DNA of 50,000 nucleotides from Oligoflexia bacterium (lineage in GTDB: Bacteria; Bdellovibrionota_G; JANQFH01), in assembly GCA_028277945.1 (NCBI GenBank), contig JANQFH010000007.1:1-50000 (forward strand), written 5' to 3'. Shown one piece after another: positions 34,300-44,160 of this stretch. Numbering within the stretch: position 1 is the first letter of the stretch; every line of letters starts with the position of its first letter. The position numbers and the translations under genes are program-made. Under the pieces are notes generated by a model that was given only the letters and a program-made list of their open reading frames with translations, had not been told where the DNA came from and searched no databases.

Positions 34300-36539
34300 A
34301 GGGTGGCTCCAACGGAGTCGTGTGGTCTGCCTAACGTCTTTAGTGCCATGGCGACAATGTCTTCTTTGCTTGGAAGCAGAAGGTTGGCGGCTTCGCCCAA
34401 TGGGATAAACGAATCCTTGGCAGTCAGCCGCTCTATACGGCGCGGCTGAGTTGTTTGGGTCGCTAACAGCGTTACTAAGGTCTCACTAAGGGAACCGGTC
34501 TGACGACACTCATCAACGATAAGCACGTTGCTACAAGAGCCGACGGCGTCGATGATTGCGGTTTCATTGAGTGGCGCTAGCCAACGCAGATCGATGATTT
34601 TGATTTGTATGTCATGTTGCTGTTGTAGGATCTTCTCAGCCTGCTTTGAGAGGTAGTAACCATTGCCATAGGTTATGATTGTAAGTAGCTCGCTACTACC
34701 CTCAACGTGTAGAGAACCAGGCAAGAGCTCTTCTTGGGGATCGGGATAATCATCCAACCAAAGGCCATCACCCTTTTCATGCAAATCTTTGGTCATGTAG
34801 AGGGCGATAGGTTCAACGAAGATGACTACACGGCCTTCTTCGTGGGCGGTACGCAGGCAACCGCGTAACATCTTCACGGCGTCTGCGCCGTGTGAAGGAC
34901 AGGCGACAATGAGACCAGGGATATCACGAAACACTGCCAAAGAGTTATCATTGTGAAAGTGGCCACCAATACCCTTTTGGTAGGCAAGCCCTGGAATGCG
35001 GATGACCATGGGGTTGGCAAACTGACCATCAGAGAAAAAGGATAGGGTTGCCGCCTCGCCACGAATCTGATCTTCAGCGTTATGGACATAAGCGAGAAAT
35101 TGGATCTCTGGCAGGGGTAAAAAGCCGTTGTGGGCAAAGCCAATAGCGGTACCAAGGATGCTCTGTTCATCTAAGGGCGAGTTGAACACCCGCCTTGGAC
35201 CAAACTTATTTCGTAGACCTGTAGTAATGTGGTAGACGCCACCCTTTTGCGCAACGTCTTCACCAAAGAGCAAGGTGTTAGGGTATTGCAACATCAAATC
35301 AGCAAGCGCCCAGTTGAGCAGTCTGCCCATGTGCTGTCGGATTTTGAGGTGGTTGAACTCTTTGCCGAACATGGCTTGTCGTTTGTCGCTAGAGGGCTGT
35401 GGCACTCTTTTTATAGCAGGGCGACGTGGCAGGATAGCCTGCATCACCTCGGCGGAGCTGCGAAAGCGAGGGCGGCCGATCAAGACTTCGGCCTGACGCC
35501 GAACACGCTGACGGACCTCTTCGTAGAGATCTAGGATCTCAGGAACTGAGAGAATACCTTGCTCTAAAGCGATCTTGGCACTGTGGAGAAGCGGATCTTG
35601 GGCTTCTAACGCCTCGATCTCCTCGGTAGAGTGGTATTGGCTCTCTATATCAGAGCCGGCGTGGCCAAGCAGACGAACGAGCTTCATGTGCATGAACACG
35701 GGTTTCTGTTGGCTGCGACAGGTGCTCTCTGCTTGCTGGGCACAACGGTAGGTATCGAGAATGTTGCGACCATCACACTTTAGGTAGTGCAGCATGGGTT
35801 TATTGCGCACCACAGTCTCCACCCAGTTCGGAGGAGTCTTTACTGAGACACCAATGCCGTTGTCTTCACAAATGAGTACAAGGGGTAGTGGGATCTTTTG
35901 AAAACTGCAGAGTGCGGCTGTGTTCAGGGCTCCGAGTGCGGTAGAGTGGTTCATACCGGCATCGCCAAAACTGCAGAGGACAACGCCATCGTAAGGCAGG
36001 GGTGCTTGCAGTTGCAGGTACTTTGCCCGTGGTATGGCTAAAGCCGTACCCACAGCCTTAGGCAGATGCGACGCCACCGTACTCGTTTGCGGTGGTATGA
36101 ACAGCTCGACACTACCAAAGACCTTGTGGCGGCCAGCGGCAATGGGGTCATCGGTAGAAGCAATGCAGGAGAGCAGTACGTCTTCAATGGCATCCCGTTT
36201 GCTGTGTTTTCGTGTGCGCTGGATGAAGAATCCGCAACTTCGATAGTGTAGGAAGGCGATGTCGTTGTGACGAAACAGCTCGCCTATGGCAGCGTTGCTT
36301 TCGTGTCCAGCACTGCCAATGGTGTAAAAACCAATACCCTTAGCGCGCAGCTCTCTGGCTGCAAAGTCGAGATGGCGGCTGATCATCTGCGTTTCAAACA
36401 GCTCAACAAATTTTTTTGGTGTAAGACCGATCTCCTGCAGGCTCAGATAGGTCGAGAGTTCTGGCAACTGCTGTTGCTGTACATGACGGACGAAGTTTTC
36501 ATCAACAATCTGTACACGGGTGTAGCGGTGTTGCTGCAC
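34296..36539 (-). CDS. Fused E1 alpha/beta 2-oxoacid dehydrogenase (branched-chain type)
   Basis: One 747-residue chain carries both E1 subunits of a thiamine-diphosphate-dependent 2-oxoacid dehydrogenase. The alpha part (about 45-350) has the ThDP/Mg motif GDAGMNHST...CEDN (192-227). The beta part (about 395-735) has NTLLFGEDVAQKGGVYHITTGLRNKFG, PEIQFLAYVHNAEDQIRGEAA and RIPGLAYQKGIGGHFHNDNS. It most resembles branched-chain (2-oxoisovalerate) E1 fusions. Translation starts at GTG 36539 with AAGGAG upstream. E2 and E3 genes are not in the window. The stop overlaps that of convergent thiD. Confidence 0.9.
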   Translation of the reverse strand: MQQHRYTRVQIVDENFVRHVQQQQLPELSTYLSLQEIGLTPKKFVELFETQMISRHLDFAARELRAKGIGFYTIGSAGHESNAAIGELFRHNDIAFLHYRSCGFFIQRTRKHSKRDAIEDVLLSCIASTDDPIAAGRHKVFGSVELFIPPQTSTVASHLPKAVGTALAIPRAKYLQLQAPLPYDGVVLCSFGDAGMNHSTALGALNTAALCSFQKIPLPLVLICEDNGIGVSVKTPPNWVETVVRNKPMLHYLKCDGRNILDTYRCAQQAESTCRSQQKPVFMHMKLVRLLGHAGSDIESQYHSTEEIEALEAQDPLLHSAKIALEQGILSVPEILDLYEEVRQRVRRQAEVLIGRPRFRSSAEVMQAILPRRPAIKRVPQPSSDKRQAMFGKEFNHLKIRQHMGRLLNWALADLMLQYPNTLLFGEDVAQKGGVYHITTGLRNKFGPRRVFNSPLDEQSILGTAIGFAHNGFLPLPEIQFLAYVHNAEDQIRGEAATLSFFSDGQFANPMVIRIPGLAYQKGIGGHFHNDNSLAVFRDIPGLIVACPSHGADAVKMLRGCLRTAHEEGRVVIFVEPIALYMTKDLHEKGDGLWLDDYPDPQEELLPGSLHVEGSSELLTIITYGNGYYLSKQAEKILQQQHDIQIKIIDLRWLAPLNETAIIDAVGSCSNVLIVDECRQTGSLSETLVTLLATQTTQPRRIERLTAKDSFIPLGEAANLLLPSKEDIVAMALKTLGRPHDSVGATL

Positions 36540-36621
36540 AGTCTGCCAAGCTCCTTGCTAAGTGTATGGCGATTATACCTGGCAGAGCTCTTGGTACAAG
36601 AATCACCGCAGCTTGACCAAC

Positions 36622-37662
36622 CTAAGGCAAGGTGGGCAAGGGGAAGTCTGTGGGTAACAACTCATTGCTGGTCTCCTGCTTTGGCAGGTACCACGCTTTA
36701 CCATCAAACGTATACACTGGATCAAACCAAAAGTAGTATTCAATGGCAAAGAGTAGCTGTATGCCTAAAGCAGAAGGTTGCATGGGGTCTGACTTGAAGT
36801 TGTTATTGTAAACCCGTGGCATGATGGCTCCTGGACCACTGACCGCTTCAAAGGTGTAGTAGATGGCTGAACCTGGCTCGATGTTTTCCAAGCCGATGAT
36901 ATTCGCCACAGGCACGCCTGCATAGGCGGGTTGGGCCCACTTAAACTCTTCCATCTCACCAGAGGCATTTTCAAATTCTAGCAGGGCGGTGTATTTGAGC
37001 TTGTCTGGACAATGGGCAGCGCGGCCGACATCGGCACCAGCCTGTACCCAATGGCCCGGCTGGGTTCCTGCCACACCGGTCTGAATGGTCGAATCGATCA
37101 GTGGCAGTGTGGTTGCCTCAAGATGAAAGAAGCGCAGCGACCAACCGAGCAGCAGCACATCAGAGTGATCGATACAGGAGGTCACACGAATGTTTCGCGA
37201 CTCATACCTTGGCGGTATGGTGTACTTGGTCAATGCATTACTATCCGGCGGCACGTGAAAGGGGACACAGACATTGCTCTGACAGGAGTCAAAACAGGCT
37301 TGGTCGAAGTTATTGGGATCGGTTGAGCAGTTGTTAAACTCCATACAAATTTCTTCACAGTCAGGCGGTGGAAAGATCGTTGTATCCACCGCAGGGTCAA
37401 TCAGGTTACCCTCACCCATTTTTGGAGGGTTTTGTAGATCAGGCTCAGTGGGTGGCGAGCCAATAATGATACTTTCGATGTCGTTCTCAACCACCGTGCC
37501 TTCCTCACTGCTTTCATTTGTGCTGACGCCGTCGCCACTGCCGACAATAAGCGGCGAGCCGCTGTCCTCACTGCCGCCAGAGCAGTGGGTGGTGACAAAG
37601 CCGAGCAGGGCGATTAAGGAAAAGAAAAGCATAGCTTGGTAAAAAGTGCTGTTTGTTTTCAT
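36622..37662 (-). CDS. Cysteine-rich predicted lipoprotein
   Basis: The product (346 residues from ATG 37662) has a signal segment (AMLFFSLIALLGFVTTHC) ending in a cysteine with an imperfect lipobox, followed by a G/S/E-rich tether. Residues about 98-130 hold a compact cysteine cluster (CEEICMEFNNC...ACFDSCQSNVC) like the small Cys-rich modules of myxobacterial lipoproteins. The remainder is beta-rich and resembles a copper-type monooxygenase fold only loosely (YTIPPRYESRNIRVTSCIDHSDVLLLGW), so I do not assign it. The frame extends 18 codons upstream. It lies 82 bases upstream of the E1 gene on the same strand. Confidence 0.72.
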   Translation of the reverse strand: MKTNSTFYQAMLFFSLIALLGFVTTHCSGGSEDSGSPLIVGSGDGVSTNESSEEGTVVENDIESIIIGSPPTEPDLQNPPKMGEGNLIDPAVDTTIFPPPDCEEICMEFNNCSTDPNNFDQACFDSCQSNVCVPFHVPPDSNALTKYTIPPRYESRNIRVTSCIDHSDVLLLGWSLRFFHLEATTLPLIDSTIQTGVAGTQPGHWVQAGADVGRAAHCPDKLKYTALLEFENASGEMEEFKWAQPAYAGVPVANIIGLENIEPGSAIYYTFEAVSGPGAIMPRVYNNNFKSDPMQPSALGIQLLFAIEYYFWFDPVYTFDGKAWYLPKQETSNELLPTDFPLPTLP

Positions 37663-37852
37663 ATGCACATCGAAATTGCAAAAACCAGGCCGAACCCAGC
37701 TACTCCAACGCATCATGGGTAAGCTACTGAAATACTAAACTCACCGCCCCTCCCATAGAGGCCATCTCTCTTTGTTGGTCATAGGACTGCAGCCTAACCT
37801 TGCTGAAAAGTTTTCTCTTGTTGGCGAAAACCAGCTCAGTTAGATTTCATTT

Positions 37853-39067
37853 ATGAAGGCTGCGGCGACACAGTACAAAGAGCTCACGCGGGGTGCCGTA
37901 GAGGTGATTGATGCCGAGAGCTTGCGGCAAAGGTTGCAGGACTCCCTGCAGTCGGGCCGGCCTTTGCGCGTGAAGGTCGGTTTTGACCCCTCGGTGCCGG
38001 ATTTGCACCTGGGACATACGGTGCTTTTACAAAAGATGCGCCAATTTCAGGACCTTGGTCATGAGGTACTTTTCCTGATTGGTGACTTTACCGGCATGAT
38101 TGGGGATCCCAGTGGTAAAAACGTCACCCGGCCGCCTCTGAGCCGCGACGAAATCAACCAGAATGCCACCACCTACAAGGAGCAGGTCTTTAAGGTACTC
38201 GATGCCAAGAAGACCCATATTGAGTTTAACAGCAGATGGCTTGATAAGTTGGCTAGTGTGGACTTCATCAAACTTGCTGCCATGGAAACAGTCGCCCGCA
38301 TGTTGGAACGCGATGATTTCCACAAGCGTTACAAAGAGGGCAAATCGATCTCGATCCATGAGTTTCTTTACCCGCTCATGCAGGGTTATGACTCTGTTGC
38401 GTTAAAGGCGGATATCGAACTTGGTGGGACAGATCAACGCTTCAACCTGCTCATGGGACGGCAAATCCAAAAAGAATTTAAACAAAAACCTCAAGATATT
38501 ATGATGATGCCTCTCTTAGTTGGTACTGACGGGGCTCAAAAGATGAGTAAAAGTCTTAACAATTACATTGGAATTACCGAACCTCCGGAAGAGATTTATG
38601 GCAAAATCATGAGCATAAGCGACGATCTCATGTGGAATTACTACGAACTGCTTAGCTCCAAGAGCCTTAAACAGATCAAAGCCATGCAGAAACAGGTGGA
38701 AACTGGCAAGCTGCACCCCAAGCAAGCCAAAAGCGATCTAGCTAGTGAGTTGACCGCCCGCTACTGGGAAGAGGAGGCGGCCAAACAAGCGGCCAATGAC
38801 TTTGACAAGAAATTCCGCCAGCACCAAGCCCCAGAAGAGCTGCCGACAATCACTTTGAAGCCTGAACCCATTGGCCTAATCACCCTTATCCGCGAACACG
38901 CCAAGGCCGTGCCATCGAATAGCGAAGCGCGCCGACTTATCCAGCAGGGGGGAATCAAAATTGATGGGCAGGCCATCGATGATGTCCACTTTATGCTCAA
39001 GCCACAGGCTGGACAAACACTCCAGGTTGGCAAGAAAAAGTGGTTTCGTCTACTACTGAAATCCTAG
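37853..39067 (+). CDS. tyrS: Tyrosyl-tRNA synthetase
   Basis: This class I aminoacyl-tRNA synthetase charges tRNA-Tyr. The signatures are PDLHLGHTV (HIGH-type, 52-55), GDFTGMIGDPSG, HEFLYPLMQGYDSVALKADIELGGTDQRFN and KMSKS (230-234). A C-terminal S4 RNA-binding domain covers about 340-404 (SNSEARRLIQQGGIKIDGQ). The 404-residue length and sequence place it in the TyrZ-like subgroup. It starts at ATG 37853. Its last 15 bases overlap the convergent beta-helix gene. No tRNA-responsive leader is visible upstream. Confidence 0.96.
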   Translation: MKAAATQYKELTRGAVEVIDAESLRQRLQDSLQSGRPLRVKVGFDPSVPDLHLGHTVLLQKMRQFQDLGHEVLFLIGDFTGMIGDPSGKNVTRPPLSRDEINQNATTYKEQVFKVLDAKKTHIEFNSRWLDKLASVDFIKLAAMETVARMLERDDFHKRYKEGKSISIHEFLYPLMQGYDSVALKADIELGGTDQRFNLLMGRQIQKEFKQKPQDIMMMPLLVGTDGAQKMSKSLNNYIGITEPPEEIYGKIMSISDDLMWNYYELLSSKSLKQIKAMQKQVETGKLHPKQAKSDLASELTARYWEEEAAKQAANDFDKKFRQHQAPEELPTITLKPEPIGLITLIREHAKAVPSNSEARRLIQQGGIKIDGQAIDDVHFMLKPQAGQTLQVGKKKWFRLLLKS

Positions 39068-40657
39068 CGCAGCTCTCCTGTACTCCCACGCTCCACGATC
39101 TGGCTGCGCGTCGCGTGGCTGGCCGCTAAAATCCGTCGCGGGTGCCTTTGTTGAGTCGGCACTATCAATGCATGGAGAGCCGGATAAGAGATGCACGTTG
39201 TCAATGTCGGGGTTGACTAACCGTGGATCTTCAAAAAAGGACTGCTCTCCTTCACCCGTAATGGCTTTGTAGGCATCTAGGTCGTACAAGAGACCAATAT
39301 AAAAGGCTCCGCTTGGGTTGTCGTTATAGTAGTGGTTATGTGAGGCCTTGTAGTTGGACCAGTCTGGATCAGAGTTGCCTAGCTCCAAAAGGATTTGGAA
39401 GCTGCTGCCACTGGTAAAGAAGATGTTGTTGTACATCTCGAGGACAACACGATCGCCATTGTTGCGTAGGTTGGTATTGACAAAAAGCGCAAAACCCGGG
39501 TGTGAAAACGTATTGTTTACAACCACTACATGATAATCATTCTGAATGAATTGGACCGACTCACTGATGGCTAGAGCGGCCATGGTTAAGAATTCGTTGT
39601 TGGAGATAGTAATCCCATTTGCATCAACAGGCTTTAGCGCCCCATCAGTGATGTTTATCACTAGGCCGCGGCCAGAAACAGAGGGATATCGAAAACTGTT
39701 CTGTGTAACAATTCCTGAAACGTCATCGAGGATTACGCCTCCACCAACGGGGTGATCAAGATAGTTACCTCTAAACTCTAGAGAGTCGATATCGGTTATC
39801 TCAATTCTGCCCAGCTTACCGTTGTGATTGTAAAAACGATTGTTTAAAATGCGCACGTTGTCTCCAGATGCGGCGGCACCGCCAACAAAGATATCACCCG
39901 CCCCATGTGAGAAAAACTCGGCATCTTGAATCAAAACGTCCTGGGCTCGGTTTGGAGCCGTGGCTCCAACTGTAAAAGGGTACCAGGAAGGGCCTGGGCG
40001 GGAACGGTATTTACCTCCGGTGATTTCTGTGGCGTTGGCCAGGGAATGGACGGCTGAGAATTGATTTTCACCCGTCTCAAGATTGCGAAAGGTAACCTTT
40101 TCAACCCCAACATCGACATTAAAAGCAGCAGCATTGTCACAGTTGTCGATGTAGCTATCTTCGACAACAAAGCCACTGCCGTCAGCACCCGTTGCCGTAT
40201 CTTTCATCACATGAACACAGTCATCATCCGGAGGGACATTGTCGCCGAGCAGGGAGATTTTCGAGATCTTAACATTTGCTGCTCGAACCTCCATAGTTGC
40301 GCCCAAGGCTAGCTCGACGACTTCATTTTCCGAGCCAGCAACATCCCAACGGCTGATCTCAATACCGGCTTGTGAAATCGAAAAGGTGTCCGAAAGCGGT
40401 GTGCCGGGTGTTGTTGGCGCGACAAGAATTTTGTCTCCTGGTTTTAACGGATGACTCTGTAAAACAAAGGAGATGGTCGGGGCAGGGGTGCTAGGAGTTG
40501 TACCATCACCGGTGGCACCCTTTTCAACGTAATAAGAGCTGGCCTTGGGAGCAATAACAGCGGTACGGGTCTGGGAATAGGCTGGGTCGCTGCTCAGTAG
40601 AGCCAATACCAGCAAGGTTTTAAAAACAGCTGCAGAAACATAGAAGAGACGTGACAT
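39053..40657 (-). CDS. Secreted right-handed parallel beta-helix protein
   Basis: A signal peptide (FKTLLVLALLSSDPAYS) leads into about 500 residues that begin with the YYVEKGATGDGTTPSTPAPTISFVL element of choice-of-anchor/beta-helix surface proteins. Coils typical of right-handed parallel beta-helices follow (VRILNNRFYNHNG, ITISNNEFLTM, VVVNNTFSHPGF, LEMYNNIFFTSG, each with an N-N/R-x-F turn). The end SPCIDSADST...DFSGQPRDAQPDRGAWEY is a well-known C-terminal signature of such proteins. Possible polysaccharide-binding or lyase activity is not supported by a visible active site. It overlaps tyrS at the 3' end. Confidence 0.85.
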   Translation of the reverse strand: MSRLFYVSAAVFKTLLVLALLSSDPAYSQTRTAVIAPKASSYYVEKGATGDGTTPSTPAPTISFVLQSHPLKPGDKILVAPTTPGTPLSDTFSISQAGIEISRWDVAGSENEVVELALGATMEVRAANVKISKISLLGDNVPPDDDCVHVMKDTATGADGSGFVVEDSYIDNCDNAAAFNVDVGVEKVTFRNLETGENQFSAVHSLANATEITGGKYRSRPGPSWYPFTVGATAPNRAQDVLIQDAEFFSHGAGDIFVGGAAASGDNVRILNNRFYNHNGKLGRIEITDIDSLEFRGNYLDHPVGGGVILDDVSGIVTQNSFRYPSVSGRGLVINITDGALKPVDANGITISNNEFLTMAALAISESVQFIQNDYHVVVVNNTFSHPGFALFVNTNLRNNGDRVVLEMYNNIFFTSGSSFQILLELGNSDPDWSNYKASHNHYYNDNPSGAFYIGLLYDLDAYKAITGEGEQSFFEDPRLVNPDIDNVHLLSGSPCIDSADSTKAPATDFSGQPRDAQPDRGAWEYRRAALGFQ

Positions 40658-40909
40658 GGGGATCCTCCTCCCTCTAGCATCAACTTGCCTTAGGATCTTC
40701 GCATAAACATCTCACCGATTTGCAAATAATGCGCCAACGTCAAAAACTTACAACTTATTGGATCCAAAACAATTATTATAATCAATTGGACCATGGTGTA
40801 AACAGCATTTGCGCCTCCACTGTAAACGGGGGTTCCTGGCAGAATTCCATTTGTCCTAGGGTATAAATGACGGCTTTACATTTTCGACACTTTAGTGTGT
40901 TTAGAACCG

Positions 40910-42520
40910 ATGCAGTGCAGGTCTCATTTTATCCTTTTAGTGTGCATGGCCACTTCATGCTTGTTATTAGGCCAAGAGCTCTGGGCAGCCAAGACCAAAA
41001 CGCTGATCTACTGCTCAGAGGGCAGTCCGAGCAACTTCAATCCGCAGCTTGCTACAGACGGAACCTCGTTTACTGCCAATGCAAGGGTGTTGCATAGTCA
41101 CCTCATAGATGTTGTGCTTGGAGAGACCACCCTGGTTCCAGGGTTGGTAGAGTCTTGGGAGATCTCTAAGGATGGTTTGGTGTATACTTTCAAACTGCGT
41201 CAGGGCGTGCGTTTTCACACCACCAAGTACTTCCGGCCGACACGTGAGTTTAATGCCGATGACGTGCTCTTTACCTTTAACAGGCAGCGTCTTAAGGAGC
41301 ACCCCTATCATAAAGTGGGTGGGGGTGTTTACAACTACTTTGAGTCTATGTCTATGGGCAAGCTTATTAAGGATATTGTCAAGGTTGATGATCACACCAT
41401 AAAATTTATCCTAACTCGCCGAGAGGCACCGTTTTTGGCCAACTTAACCATGGACTTTGCTGGAATTCTCTCGGCGGAATATGGCGCTGCGCTGCTCAAG
41501 GCAAAGACTCCCGAAAAAATGGACATGTTTCCCATAGGAACGGGCCCGTTTCGATTTAAGCGCTACGAAAAAGATTCGCTGATTCGCTATGAGGCTCACC
41601 CAGACTATTTTCGTGGTAAGACGCCGATTGACAACCTGGTGTTCATCATCACCCCGGATGCCAGCGTGCGGACGCAGAAGTTAAAGACAGGAGAGTGCCA
41701 TATCATTGGTGAGCCAGCAGCTACGGATTTGCAAATGTTTAAGAGAGACCCGAAGTTAAGAGTCTTACAGCGTACAGGGCTCAACACCGCCTACTTAGCA
41801 TTGAATGTGGAAAAACCACCCTTTCATAAGGTTAAAGTGCGCCGTGCTGTTAATCATGCGCTTAACCGTAAGGCCTACCTCGATGCGGTTTACCTTGGTA
41901 ATGCAACCCAGGCTAAGAGCGCACTGCCGCCAACCATATGGGGTTATCACGAGGCCCTGCAAGAGTACGAATACAATCCACAGAGAGCAAGAGAGCTCTT
42001 GGCCGAAGCAGGTCATGCGGATGGTTTTACCACGGATTTGTGGGCGCTGCCCGTATCACGACCCTATATTCCAAATGGTAAGAAGTTAGCCGAGATGATG
42101 CAGGCAGATTTGGCCAAGGTTGGTATTAAGGCCAAAATTGTCTCTTATGATTGGCCAACCTACTTGGCAAAGTCAAAGCTTGGCGAACACAGCATGCTGC
42201 AGCTTGGCTGGACTTCAGACAATGGCGATCCAGATAACTTTTTAGGCACGCTCCTGAGTTGCGCAGCAGTAATGGGAGGTGTCAATCGGGCGCGTTGGTG
42301 TTATAAGCCATTTGACGATTTAATACAGCTAGGGAAAATAACTGCTGAGCGTAATGAGCGAATCAAGTATTATAGGCGAGCTCAAGAGATTTTTAAGTCG
42401 GAAGCCCCATGGGTGGCGATTGCGCACAGCACGATTTTTCGCGCAACCTCTAAAGAGGTTGTTGATTTTAAAATCAATCCCTTTGGCCCCGATCTCTTCT
42501 ACGGAGTTGGTTTACAATAG
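40910..42520 (+). CDS. dppA: Periplasmic dipeptide-binding protein DppA (first copy)
   Basis: This extracytoplasmic binding protein (SBP family 5) delivers peptides to the DppBC permease. Similarity to E. coli DppA is strong: TLIYCSEGSPSNFNPQLATDG, FNADDVLFTFNRQRLKEHPYHKVGGGVYNYFE, RREAPFLANLTMDFAGILSAEYG and DNGDPDNFLGTLLSC. The signal peptide is HFILLVCMATSCLLLGQELWA. The start is probably ATG 40910; a GTG at 40895 is possible. It is the first gene of the operon. The 252-base upstream gap contains an AT-rich palindrome-like stretch around 40765-40790 but no promoter I can call with confidence. Confidence 0.95.
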   Translation: MQCRSHFILLVCMATSCLLLGQELWAAKTKTLIYCSEGSPSNFNPQLATDGTSFTANARVLHSHLIDVVLGETTLVPGLVESWEISKDGLVYTFKLRQGVRFHTTKYFRPTREFNADDVLFTFNRQRLKEHPYHKVGGGVYNYFESMSMGKLIKDIVKVDDHTIKFILTRREAPFLANLTMDFAGILSAEYGAALLKAKTPEKMDMFPIGTGPFRFKRYEKDSLIRYEAHPDYFRGKTPIDNLVFIITPDASVRTQKLKTGECHIIGEPAATDLQMFKRDPKLRVLQRTGLNTAYLALNVEKPPFHKVKVRRAVNHALNRKAYLDAVYLGNATQAKSALPPTIWGYHEALQEYEYNPQRARELLAEAGHADGFTTDLWALPVSRPYIPNGKKLAEMMQADLAKVGIKAKIVSYDWPTYLAKSKLGEHSMLQLGWTSDNGDPDNFLGTLLSCAAVMGGVNRARWCYKPFDDLIQLGKITAERNERIKYYRRAQEIFKSEAPWVAIAHSTIFRATSKEVVDFKINPFGPDLFYGVGLQ

Positions 42521-42540
42521 TTTTTAGTGAGGCATTTGTG

Positions 42541-44151
42541 ATGAAGTATTTTGATAGGGTAAATTTTGGCCGCTGCATTAGCGTTGCGCTAGCGACATTT
42601 TTCTTTTCTACCCATCTCTACGCAGCCAAGACATTGGTCTACTGCTCTGAGAGTAGCCCAAGTCACTTCAATCCGCAGCTTACTGACGATGGCGCTTCAT
42701 TCAATGCAAACTCCAGCATCATACATAACCAGCTTGTGGAGATTCCTCCAGGTGAAACAGAGCTTGTGTCAGGATTGGCAACCTCTTGGAAGGTATCCAA
42801 GGATGGATTGAAGTACACCTTTAAGTTACGAAAGAACGTGAAGTTTCAAGCCACGACGTATTTTAAACCCACACGTAATTTCAATGCTGACGATGTGCTT
42901 TTTACCTTCAATCGCCAACGGCTGAAGAGTCATCCCTATCACATGGTAGGAGGTGGTATTTACGAGTACTTTGATTCCATGGCTATGGGTGAGCTTATTA
43001 AAGACATTGTTAAGGTTGATGACTACACCGTGCAGTTTGTCCTCAGCCGTCCAGAAGCGCCCTTTCTGGCAAACTTGGCCATGGACTTTGCATCCATTCT
43101 ATCGGCGGAATACGGCGAGATGTTGCTCAAGGCTAAGACGCCAGAGAAGTTGGATATGTTTCCCGTGGGTACGGGTCCGTTTGTTTTTAAGCGTTATGTG
43201 AAGGATTCAACCATTCGTTATGAAGCTCATCCAAATTATTTTCGTGGCAAGAGCCCGCTTGATCGTCTCGTTTTTGTGATTACACCAGATGCGAACGTTC
43301 GCACGCAAAAACTTAAGACCGGTGAGTGTCATATCATCACCGAGCCAGCACCCGCAGATTTACCCGCCATTGAGAAGCATCCACAGCTGCAGGTGATACA
43401 AAAAACAGGGCTAAACGTCGGCTATCTGGCAATGAATGTTGAGAGGCCGCCCTTCGACAAGGTCTTGGTACGTCGAGCCGTGAACCACGCCCTCAACCGC
43501 AAAGCCTATATAGACGCGGTTTTTCTTGGTCATGCTACCGTAGCCAAAAACCCCATGCCACCGGGAATTTGGGGCTTTCATGACGCGATAAAAGACTATG
43601 ACTACAAACCAAAGAAGGCTAAGGCGCTATTGAAAGAAGCTGGTTTTCCCAATGGTTTTGCCACAGAGCTATGGGCTTTGCCGGTGTCCCGACCCTACAA
43701 CCCCAACGGTAAAAAGATGGCAGAGATGATGCAAGCTGATCTTGCCAAGGTAGGTATCAAAACCAAGATCGTCACCTATGATTGGCCAACATATATTGCA
43801 AAATTAAAAGCAGGCGAACACACGATGTTACAGATAGGATGGAGTGCCGATAGTATGGATCCAGAGAGTTTTCTCGGCCTACTGCTTAGCTGCGCTGCCA
43901 TCCCAGCGGGCATGAATACAGCACGATGGTGTCATCAACCCTATGACAGGCTGGTCCGCAAAGCTAAACTCGTTACGGACAAGAAGAAACGTACCGAGTA
44001 TTACCTGAAAGCGCAGGAGATTTTTCACCAAGAGGCACCCTGGGTGGCTCTTGCTCATAGCGTTATTTTCCGCGCTATGTCCAAAAAGGTGGTTGGATTT
44101 AAGGTGGATCAATTGGGTCGAGATCTGTTCTACGGTGTAGACCTTCACTAG
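42541..44151 (+). CDS. dppA: Periplasmic dipeptide-binding protein DppA (second copy)
   Basis: This second DppA-type binding protein matches the first along its whole length, including TLVYCSESSPSHFNPQLTDDG, FNADDVLFTFNRQRLKSHPYHMVGGGIYEYFD and PVSRPYNPNGKKMAEMMQADLAKVGIKTKIVTYDWPTYIA. Differences cluster in places likely to line the peptide pocket (DSMDPESFLGLLLSC versus DNGDPDNFLGTLLSC), which suggests different peptide preferences. A signal peptide is present (SVALATFFFSTHLYA). It starts 20 bases after the first copy, with GTGAGG upstream, and is followed 9 bases later by dppB. Confidence 0.95.
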   Translation: MKYFDRVNFGRCISVALATFFFSTHLYAAKTLVYCSESSPSHFNPQLTDDGASFNANSSIIHNQLVEIPPGETELVSGLATSWKVSKDGLKYTFKLRKNVKFQATTYFKPTRNFNADDVLFTFNRQRLKSHPYHMVGGGIYEYFDSMAMGELIKDIVKVDDYTVQFVLSRPEAPFLANLAMDFASILSAEYGEMLLKAKTPEKLDMFPVGTGPFVFKRYVKDSTIRYEAHPNYFRGKSPLDRLVFVITPDANVRTQKLKTGECHIITEPAPADLPAIEKHPQLQVIQKTGLNVGYLAMNVERPPFDKVLVRRAVNHALNRKAYIDAVFLGHATVAKNPMPPGIWGFHDAIKDYDYKPKKAKALLKEAGFPNGFATELWALPVSRPYNPNGKKMAEMMQADLAKVGIKTKIVTYDWPTYIAKLKAGEHTMLQIGWSADSMDPESFLGLLLSCAAIPAGMNTARWCHQPYDRLVRKAKLVTDKKKRTEYYLKAQEIFHQEAPWVALAHSVIFRAMSKKVVGFKVDQLGRDLFYGVDLH

Positions 44152-44160
44152 TCATTAGAT

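Noticed and set aside
40765-40840. Sigma-54 promoter before dppA (TGGCAG near 40836)
   Set aside because: The downstream GC element is missing at the required spacing.
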